A program made the translations under genes and the position numbers. The notes below the pieces were generated by a model, which made no database searches, had not been told where the DNA came from, and worked only from the letters and a program-made list of their open reading frames with translations. From NCBI GenBank assembly GCA_037178625.1, contig CM074134.1:186001-250000 (forward strand): a stretch of 64,000 nucleotides of DNA, written 5' to 3'. The stretch is from Skeletonema tropicum. Lineage: Eukaryota; Bacillariophyta; Thalassiosirophyceae; Thalassiosirales; Thalassiosiraceae. How positions within the stretch are numbered: the first letter of the stretch is position 1; every line of letters starts with the position of its first letter. Of the stretch, positions 44,661-52,557 are shown one piece after another.

Positions 44661-47654
44661 TTGGGAGCATCCAATCCCTACTCCTCATCCTCCTACCCAC
44701 CACCGCTGCAAACTCACAACATCTTTCTCCAAAAGCAACAACCCCAATCAAAACAATCCTATCCACCCTACAGCTACGACGAAGTCATCCAACTCCAACG
44801 AATGATCCAAACCCTCCCACGAACCTACGATCCCACCAACCCCACCGACACATGCTACACTCCACTCTACAATGCCGACAGGAACAATGATGGAGTAGTC
44901 TCCATTGACGAGTATCCAATCTTCATTCAACAAATTAGCAATGGGCGTATTGACACTGCCCTCTTTTCGGAGTTGCCATTTGTACTGCAAGTGAACTTTG
45001 TGTACCTCAATTGCCTCTGTCCGTCCAATTTACTTACCAATGATGCTGCAGATGATGATAGTGAATGCTGTGGAGTGAATCAGGGGGGTATATTGACAGC
45101 GGGGACGGGGCCGGGGGAGATCCCGACACGGGTGGAGGAGGAGTATTTGACTGTGGTTTGTAGTGATACTCAGGCGAGTGTGGATTATGCGATTGAGGTG
45201 GTGGGTGTGCCAAGTAGGAGTCCGGTGAGTGTGGTGATGTCGGATGTGCCGACGATGAGGCCGACGGGTGCTCCTTCGGCTTCTCCGGTGGTGGTTCCAT
45301 TGACTACTACTGCTCCATCGGCTTCTCCAGTGGTGGTTCCATCAACCACGGCTCCTATTACAACTGCTCCAACTACTTCTACACCAGTTACAACTGCTCC
45401 GACTACTTCTGCACCTGTAATATCTCCGACGAGTTCACCATCGATTGCTCCATCAACAAAATCACCCTTAGTCGCTCCAACAAAAAATCCTACGACCAAA
45501 CTACCGACAGAAACTGGACAGCCTACTGTGACACCCAGTGTAGTTGTAGATGTACCTACGACGTTGGTACCAACTTCAGTAGAGGTACCGACACCACTCC
45601 AACCATTACCAACAGTACCACCCACTCCAGAGACACCTTCTCCTACATTTCTAAATCAACCCTCCCTACAACCTTCGACTGCTGCCGGCCTTGCTCCGAA
45701 CAATCCCGGCATGAAAGCGCCGGAGGATGGAAACGACACGACATTTGAACCGATTGCTCCAGGAGCTGTGGCAGGAATTGTGTTGGCGTGTGTCAGCGTG
45801 GCATTAGTTGGAGTCTTGGTGACAAGAAAGCGAAAGAGAGATGGTGATGACGATCCTTCGTTGTGTGATTTTAAATCGGATGCGAAAGATCGTGATTTAG
45901 AGATTGGGGGAGGAAACGGCCCGGAGGATAGTCCTGGGAGAGAATTCATTGGGAGTGATGGGAGTAGTCAACTGTCGAGTCTTGGCTCACCCAAAGAAAG
46001 TGGAGATGTGGAACTTGCCAATATCAAGTATGTACCTGAAACAGGCAATTACGTTCCTCAAACAATCGAACCGCCTCCTCCGTATGATCCAAATCTCATG
46101 CCCATGGTCGCAGGAATCCCTTCTTCTCCTCGATCCAACGATGATTCATCTAGTGCAGGTGCCTCCGGCTGGTCAAGCAGTGCTGGAATGTCGTCATTGG
46201 CCACAGAATCCTTGCATGAAGCATCGTCATTTGATACCGGTTTGGATGATGCTTTGTCTACCGATACTGGCTCACCTGCCAAGGCACTTGCGACTATCGC
46301 TGCAGCAAGTGCCGTCGTCGAAACGACCCGAGTGACACAAGATGATTCAGACCCAGTATTTATTCCACTCGATGGGTCTCAGAGTACCGAAGAAGAAGAA
46401 GAAGAAGATATTTCTTCACCGAACAGTCCAGTCGGTATACATTCCACTCCGCAAGGAGAAGTTTCACGTGCAGATTTAGATATGGCAATTGAAGCTGGAG
46501 ATTGGGCCGCTGTGGGTGCCACCGCTGCGCTCCTTGCGGGAACAGCTTCCAAATCTGAAATGGGCAGTCAGGTAGAATCGAGCTCTAGCATCTCACATGA
46601 TGATAGTTCTAGTATGGATGCTAGTAACTCGAGGGAAGAATTGGATGCGCTTGTTGCAGCTGGAAATTGGGAAGGTGTAGTGTTTGCAGCCTCACATATG
46701 GACGATGGAAGGTCAGAAGCGAGTGGATCATTAGAAGATGATACAACAACGTCTGGTTACACTGGCGGTAGTAAAGGACAAAGGGATATCAATCAAATAC
46801 GATCCGAGGTGGAACATCTTGTGAGGAGGGTGGTACCAGACGAAGTAGACAATGTAGATGAAATGATGCTCCAATTTAAAGGACGTGAGGAAGAACTCAT
46901 AGAAACTCTCCTCACAATGCAAGAAAGGACTGTGGCACAAAGAGCACGTCAGGCTATCCGAAAGAGTGCCAAGATGGAAGCAAAGGCTAGAGCAATGGAA
47001 AATCGCGAAGAACAGCGAAGTCGGACAAATTCTCTCTCCTCCGAAGACCCGTCCTTTTACGAGGATAGTGACGACGACTCATCTGTGAGCGACTTGAATT
47101 CACAAGGCACGGGTACAAGTATGGGTTCACAAAGCTATAACACTGGCCCATCCTCCATGAAACAAACAGCCATCACATCATTAGAACGAGCCGTCCAACA
47201 GGGTGACTGGCTCGCCGTAGGAGAGGCAGCCGCTCTGATGGGTGGTGTTGGCATCGCTCCTGCCGATGGCGGAAACTCCGAAACAAGATCCGACGTCGAA
47301 ACGGACTCAATGCATGATTCCAGCCTGGATACATCCACTGCTTCTTCCGATTGGAATAAAGAAACCCGTATTTCACGCCTCGATGAATTGATTGCCAAGG
47401 GTGACTGGACTGGAATTGTCGCTGCTGCGGGTAAATATCAAGCAATCGATGAACAATTAGGTCAAGCGTCGGAGGAGGAACTTGAGGCACTTGCCGAAGC
47501 CAACATGTGGAAGACGATTGCCACACACAGCAAGGAGAGTGCCACTGGGACGGATGATTCGGCTGTAGCTGCTACTGATTGGGCTATTTCACGAAGTTTG
47601 GAACAAATAGAAAATACGGCTGGCGAAAAGGCTGGAAGTGATCAAAGTGTATGA
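44661..47654 (+). CDS. Pro/Thr-rich type I membrane protein, family member 3, with GDW repeats
   Basis: One open frame of about 997 codons ends at TGA 47654. The start is uncertain: the frame is open upstream of 44661 through a hydrophobic stretch (TITIAIILPPLLIKIYIN) that looks like a signal peptide but has no in-frame ATG. ATG 44641 is in another frame and the first in-frame ATG is 44802, so a lost base near 44640 or an upstream exon is likely. Order: EF-hand-like loop (NADRNNDGVVSIDEYPIFI); Cys-rich block (LPFVLQVNFVYLNCLCPS, ECC); long PT/PS stalk; TM helix (VAGIVLACVSVALVGVLVT); cytoplasmic tail with four GDW-type repeats (SRADLDMAIEAGDWAAVGAT, LDALVAAGNWEGVVFAA, LERAVQQGDWLAVGEAAAL, LDELIAKGDWTGIVAAAG) and a coiled module (IRSEVEHLVRRVVPDEVDN, FKGREEELIETLLTMQER). 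Family unknown to me. Confidence 0.75.
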   Translation: MGASNPYSSSSYPPPLQTHNIFLQKQQPQSKQSYPPYSYDEVIQLQRMIQTLPRTYDPTNPTDTCYTPLYNADRNNDGVVSIDEYPIFIQQISNGRIDTALFSELPFVLQVNFVYLNCLCPSNLLTNDAADDDSECCGVNQGGILTAGTGPGEIPTRVEEEYLTVVCSDTQASVDYAIEVVGVPSRSPVSVVMSDVPTMRPTGAPSASPVVVPLTTTAPSASPVVVPSTTAPITTAPTTSTPVTTAPTTSAPVISPTSSPSIAPSTKSPLVAPTKNPTTKLPTETGQPTVTPSVVVDVPTTLVPTSVEVPTPLQPLPTVPPTPETPSPTFLNQPSLQPSTAAGLAPNNPGMKAPEDGNDTTFEPIAPGAVAGIVLACVSVALVGVLVTRKRKRDGDDDPSLCDFKSDAKDRDLEIGGGNGPEDSPGREFIGSDGSSQLSSLGSPKESGDVELANIKYVPETGNYVPQTIEPPPPYDPNLMPMVAGIPSSPRSNDDSSSAGASGWSSSAGMSSLATESLHEASSFDTGLDDALSTDTGSPAKALATIAAASAVVETTRVTQDDSDPVFIPLDGSQSTEEEEEEDISSPNSPVGIHSTPQGEVSRADLDMAIEAGDWAAVGATAALLAGTASKSEMGSQVESSSSISHDDSSSMDASNSREELDALVAAGNWEGVVFAASHMDDGRSEASGSLEDDTTTSGYTGGSKGQRDINQIRSEVEHLVRRVVPDEVDNVDEMMLQFKGREEELIETLLTMQERTVAQRARQAIRKSAKMEAKARAMENREEQRSRTNSLSSEDPSFYEDSDDDSSVSDLNSQGTGTSMGSQSYNTGPSSMKQTAITSLERAVQQGDWLAVGEAAALMGGVGIAPADGGNSETRSDVETDSMHDSSLDTSTASSDWNKETRISRLDELIAKGDWTGIVAAAGKYQAIDEQLGQASEEELEALAEANMWKTIATHSKESATGTDDSAVAATDWAISRSLEQIENTAGEKAGSDQSV

Positions 47655-47890
47655 GCAGACAAGAGTTTCAAGATTATGATTTCGTCTGGTCCTCTTATTT
47701 CTATGTGTTGATGTCTGTCACTTCTTTTGCTACACGTTATAGATAGTTGTAAAGCAAAGAAAATAGAAGAATGTCTTTCTAACAGTGCGAACTAAACTTT
47801 TTTTATAAATCTATACATTGTTACAACTTCTTGACATCTTCTTCTTCTTGACATATATCATGTATTCGAGGCAAAAACGTCGCGCAGAAA

Positions 47891-49436
47891 CTAGACTGGA
47901 CATACTTGCTCTTCATCTTCTCCCATCATAGGTGCGACCTTACTCGTCATTTTAGTCATTTTCACCCGAACAACCTGTTTCTCCTCCGTTTCAGCATCCT
48001 TCGTTAGTAGTAGCTCCCTTTTCAGAAACGGCTGTCGACAACAAGGACAACTCAACGTATAATCCAAAAGAGAGTGTTCGTCCAACTTGGTCCAATGTCG
48101 AATAATAATGTCATTATTACGTCGTCCCATTTCAACAAACCAATGTGTGATGCACTCGAATGAAAGACGTGTGGACATTGAGGATTGGAGGAGCAGCATA
48201 TACTTTGGTCTGGTTCATAAGAGGATAGACAGATGGGGCAGTTGATGGGTACTTCTCTTGTTCTTGAAGTGGTATTGGCAGTGGGCAAAGTAGCATTCTT
48301 GTTTTCTTCTGTTAGTGAATGAGTGCTTGTGAATCTTCTGTGCATTGCATCATGTCGGAACGTGGAACACGCACATGTGTGTATTCTGTTTCTGTTTCTG
48401 CACATTCGAAAGAAGAAGAAGGAGAGAAAGAGTCTTCATCTTCCTCCTTGTATAGCTGAATAACGACAGAAATGCCACCTTTTTCACTTGAAGAAGAAGG
48501 CACGTCATCATCGTGATCATCATTCTTGGCACAAGAATGACATGCCAGAACATCGTCATGTCGTTCCAACTCTACATCAACCTCGTTGTCTTGCTCATCA
48601 TCGTCACATTCCAATGACGAAATGAAATGTTCCAAGTAACAAGTTAATGAGGAAGACGCAGAAGAAGAACAAGTTGTGGAGGATTCCACAGTTGCAGCAG
48701 TAGCCGATGTAATGGAGGATTCTGACTTGCTTGTCAGAGCCTTGTGCATCAAGTGTTCTTTTTTCAACATCTGCAGGCAGAAGAGGAATGTGCGTGTGTA
48801 TAAAGAAAGGATTTGAATGAAGTATACTAGATGAGTCCTAGGTTCATAGCAACACAAGTATACTATAAGCATCGACAACTCACCAGAGTAGCCCCTTCCA
48901 TCAAGCGCTCAATCCCTTGCTTGCGCACCTCATCAACCTCACTCTTTCGTCGTTCACTCAACATCTCATACCGTGGATGACATATCATTCCGACCACGCG
49001 CTTACAGCAGAATATACCCGCAAGAGCAAGGGAGTACAAAACAGCCGTGAGGATTGCGCCGAGTGGACCAAAGAGGAGGTAGAAGACGGCGGAGACTGTG
49101 ATGGCGGAGAGGAGGGCGAGGGCTCCGACGTAGATTGTTAGGGAAGGAATGTTGAGTGAGCGAGATGATGATGATGTGCTTTGTGGAGGAGTGGACCATG
49201 TTGTATATGCTGCACGTGCGTTAGTACTTATTCTTGTTGTGTAGTTATGGATAATTTGTGGCTCTGTGATGGCTGGTGCAATGACAGAACATTATATGAG
49301 TACTCACTGATGGTTTTATTTTAGAGAAGTAGTAGCCCAGCTCGATGCGCTTGGAAAGCTGCCGCTGTGTGTCCTTCTCTGGGATCAGTTGGCTGATTTC
49401 ATCGAAAGACTGCACGAAGATTTTGACAGTTCCCAT
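47891..49436 (-). CDS. Membrane-anchored RING-H2 protein (probable E3 ubiquitin ligase), frame-broken
   Basis: Probable exons on the minus strand: 49436-49308, 49209-48884 and 48770-47891. Exon 2 encodes two adjacent hydrophobic helices (IYVGALALLSAITVSAVFYL, GAILTAVLYSLALAGIFCC). Exon 3 is Ser/acid-rich, then carries a RING-H2: NCPICLSSYEPDQSICC, NPQCPHVFHS, ECITHWFVEMG and LSCPCCRQPF. RING-H2 proteins with N-terminal TM helices usually act as E3 ligases on membranes. Two single-G losses relative to the duplicate at 50897-51747 (near 48159 and 48331) break exon 3, the first within the RING between HS and EC. The phase between exons 1 and 2 is also one base off, so exon 1 is less certain. Confidence 0.7.
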
Positions 49437-49629
49437 CACCGATGGGGAAGTGACACTTTTGAGTTGAAGTTGTTTCAGAGCGCAAGCCCCCTTAAGGTTT
49501 TCGAAAATTGAAATTATATTCCTCTCCCTCTCTCTAGAGAGAGAGTAGAACAGGTTTCTCTCTAGAGCGCAATTTGTGAATTTGTGAGTAAATAAAAGGA
49601 GGGCTTGCCCCGCTAGCTTGTCAGGAAGA
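49437..49629. other. Intergenic spacer with small repeats
   Basis: Contains CTCTCTCTAGAGAGAGAG near 49529-49546 (self-complementary). A 13-bp tandem CATCACCGACC-type repeat follows at 49637-49672, just inside the retroelement fragment. Confidence 0.5.
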
Positions 49630-50870
49630 ATTTTACACCCATCACCGACCCATCACCGACCCATCACCGACCGATGGTGATGTGATGCAATGCAACGTAG
49701 GCCCATCTTTGTCTGTAGCAGATGGCAAGCAGGAAAAGCCTTCTGCTTATCCCGAAAAATGCCTTCTGCTGACAATGATGTACTTATGCATGATTTCAAT
49801 CCATCAGTGTTGATCCAGCCTCCCGCCAGCTCTCTATCGTAGAGAGGGGCTACCAGCCGCTCTTCGCTCTTGGCGAACATCTCCATAGCCAGCGCGTGAT
49901 GGCCATGAAAGCGTACTCTTTCACCAGTATTTGGAGTCATCTTCTCCTTACCTTGATCCACATAGACGCAGATCGGCTCCAGTGGCAAAGGTTGCGCTGC
50001 CATTCCTTCATTCGGATCAACATCGTAAATCGCTAGTTTTGCTCCTGAGTCACACTGCTCATTCAACTGTTCGGGCTTAATAGACAGCTCATCCCATGCA
50101 CATGATCGAGTTTATGAGACGAGACGTGCGAGTACTGTACTGAAGGTCAAAGCCCTGCAATGAATCATGATATTTTTGAGTATATTTGAATGACGACAGC
50201 TCGATCGACGGGATGCGATGCGGTGGCAAGTTTTTCACATTACGGAGAGCCCCCAAGCAATCAGAATAGATCTGGATGGATCCAGAAAGCGTCGGGGTTA
50301 GCTTGTTCACTGCTAATAGAATGAGATAAATAGCCAGTAATCCCAGAAGCTCTCAACGATATGCGCAAGCGGCAAAAGTGTCTTTTCAGAGAATTTACCA
50401 ATGAGCCGGCCTCGCCCCTTTAAGCACTCCAGAATGAATGCAGCTGAACAAATATCCGGGTACGTCTCCTTGATGAAGGATCCATCTGCCAAACAAACCA
50501 ATGTCCCATCAACCAACGATAGCCGCCACTAGGAACTCAAAGCACGTCAGTTCGAGATATAAGTAAAGAGGTAAGGACCTTCTTGGTTCCAGTCACTGAT
50601 TGAGTCCCGTGTATCCCAACACTTCCCACATCCACATGCTACTCCATTGGTCAAGAACTTCCTATAAATTGGTAGGAGGTATAGAGACGAGGTATAGAGA
50701 CGAACCTGGTGTAGGGGCATGGCTGACCAGACGATATACAGCTGTATCCATCTCATCTACAGTACACGCAGACCGTATTGTATCCGGGGGCATGGTCATT
50801 GCCAATCTTCAAATATGTATCTCCGAGGATTATTTTCAAGCGGAAATAAATGGAAGAATATCTTTCTCAC
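49630..50870 (-). pseudogene. Retroelement RNase H fragment
   Basis: On the minus strand, in broken frames: LVCLADGSFIKETYPDICSA, FILECLKGRGRLIGKFS, IQIYSDCLGALRNVKNLPPH, LNEQCDSGAKLAIYDVDP and EPICVYVDQGKEKMTPNTGE. These match 9584-10500 of the larger retroelement nearly residue for residue. Both ends of the polyprotein are missing and several frameshifts are present. It lies between the RING-H2 gene and its truncated duplicate. Confidence 0.85.
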
Positions 50871-50896
50871 AGCAAACAAAACTTCTTTAAGTAATG

Positions 50897-51747
50897 AATC
50901 TATACATTCACATTGTTACAACTTCTTCTTGACATATATCATGTACTCGAGGCAAAAACGCCGCACAGAAACTAGACTGGACACTCTTGCTTTTCATCTT
51001 CTTTCTTCATAGGTGCGACCTTACTCGTCATTTTACAGTCATTTTCACCCGAACAACCTGTTTCTCCTCCGTTTCAGCATCCTTACTTAGTGGTAGCTCC
51101 TCTTTCAGAAACGGCTGTCGACAACAAGGACAACTCAACGTATAATCCAAAAGAGAGTGTTCGTCCAACTTGGTCCCATGTCGAATAATAATGTCATTAT
51201 TACGTCGTCCCATTTCAACAAACCAATTTGTGATGCACTCGGAATGAAAGACGTGTGGACATTGAGGATTGGAAGAGCAGCATATACTTTGGTCTGGTTC
51301 ATAAGAGGATAGACAGATGGGGCAGTTGATGGGTACTTCTCTTGTTCTTGGAGTGGTGCTGGCAGTGGCAGTGGGCAAAGTAGCATTCTTGTTTTCTTCT
51401 GTTAGTGAATGAGTGCTTGTGGAATCTTCTGTGCATTGCATCATGTCGGAACATGGAATACATACATGTGTGTATTCTGTTTCTGTTTCTGCACATCTAC
51501 AGCAATGAAGAAGTAGAGAGACAGAGTCTTCATCTTCCTCCTTGTATAGCTGTACATCGACAGAAATGCCTCCATTATGCTCTTCATCTACATCCTCAGT
51601 TTCACATGATGAGGAAGAAGAAGGCATCGTCATCATCGTGATCATCATTCTTGGCACAAGAATGACATGCCACAGCATCGACATTTCCCAACTCTACATC
51701 AACCTCGTTGTCTTGCTCATCATCATCACATTCCAATGACGAAATGA
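50897..51747 (-). CDS. RING-H2 protein, 5'-truncated duplicate
   Basis: Duplicate of the region about 47806-48640. Coding frame 51684-51028 (218 codons) is unbroken: acidic Ser-rich region, RING-H2 (CPICLSSYEPDQSICC, CPHVFHSECITNWFVEMGRR, LSCPCCRQPF) and a basic end. The two membrane helices and upstream exons of the parent are missing. The first about 25 codons of this frame (MSMLWHVILVPRMMITMMT) are out of frame with the parental protein. The duplication also carries the 3' flank. It may make a soluble RING protein or be a relic; the RING itself has all eight ligands. Confidence 0.7.
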
Positions 51748-51795
51748 AGGAAAATCAACTGTTTTTGTCATCGGTACAGCATTTGTGACGCCCTA

Positions 51796-52135
51796 TCCAA
51801 GCTTCGACTGAGTCGAGCGTAGGCTTATTCCGGAAATCTGAGGAGCTCCAACATAAATAGCTCGTGTGTGTTACATGTACGCGTGGGCAGACCCGTATCC
51901 CACGCAAGAGATGTTGACCGGTATTTGCAAAATCTCATTTCACGACTCTCACTTCAGGAATAGGCTCCAAGCTTCGACTGAGTCGAGCGTAGGCTTATTC
52001 CGGAAATCTGAGGAGCTCCAACATAAATAGCTCGTGTGTGTTACATGTACGCGTGGGCAGACCCGTATCCCACGCAAGAGATGTTGACCGGTATTTGCAA
52101 AATCTCATTTCACGACTCTCACTTCAGGAATAGGC
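51796..52135. repeat. 170-bp direct tandem duplication
   Basis: TCCAAGCTTCGACTGAGTCG starts units at 51796 and 51966; the two 170-bp units appear identical. Each begins with the inverted repeat CGACTGAGTCG and ends with CAGGAATAGGC. Confidence 0.95.
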
Positions 52136-52139
52136 TACA

Positions 52140-52356
52140 CTATTCCCACGCAAGAGATGTTGACCGGTATTTGCAAAATCTCATTCCACGACATTCACTT
52201 AAGTAGGAATAGATGTTGACCGTAGGCTATATACACTATTCCCACGCAAGAGATGTTGACCGGTATTTGCAAAATCTCATTCCACGACATTCACTTAAGT
52301 AGGAATAGATGTTGACCGGTATTTGCAAAATCTCATTCCACGACATTCACTTAAGT
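52140..52356. repeat. Partial repeats of the 170-bp unit
   Basis: Three further copies of the block that starts CCCACGCAAGAGATGTTGAC (third copy lacks its first part) and ends ACTTAAGTAGGAATAG, each containing GGTATTTGCAAAATCTCATT. They resemble the right half of the 170-bp units. Confidence 0.9.
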
Positions 52357-52357
52357 A

Positions 52358-52402
52358 GGAATAGGCTGGCCTATTCCATCATGGAATAGGCCAGCCTATT
52401 CC
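52358..52402. repeat. Perfect 21-bp-arm palindrome
   Basis: The arm GGAATAGGCTGGCCTATTCC plus A is followed by TCA and then its exact reverse complement. Each arm is itself nearly palindromic (GGAATAGG..CCTATTCC), so cruciform or nested hairpin forms are possible. Confidence 0.9.
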
Positions 52403-52557
52403 ATCGAAAACCTAAAATTATTACAGACAACTTCATAATTTTTCAAAAAAAAAACAATAGAGAACTCAATAAGTATGCATAGAGGTTACTATTTCTTCAT
52501 TGAAGGAATAATAATTCACCCGAGAGTCAACTTTGTGTGTCAAGATAATCTTGGTGT
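52403..52557. other. AT-rich leader of the Helitron-like ORF
   Basis: AT-rich with a 10-base A run near 52446; no further feature seen. Confidence 0.4.
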
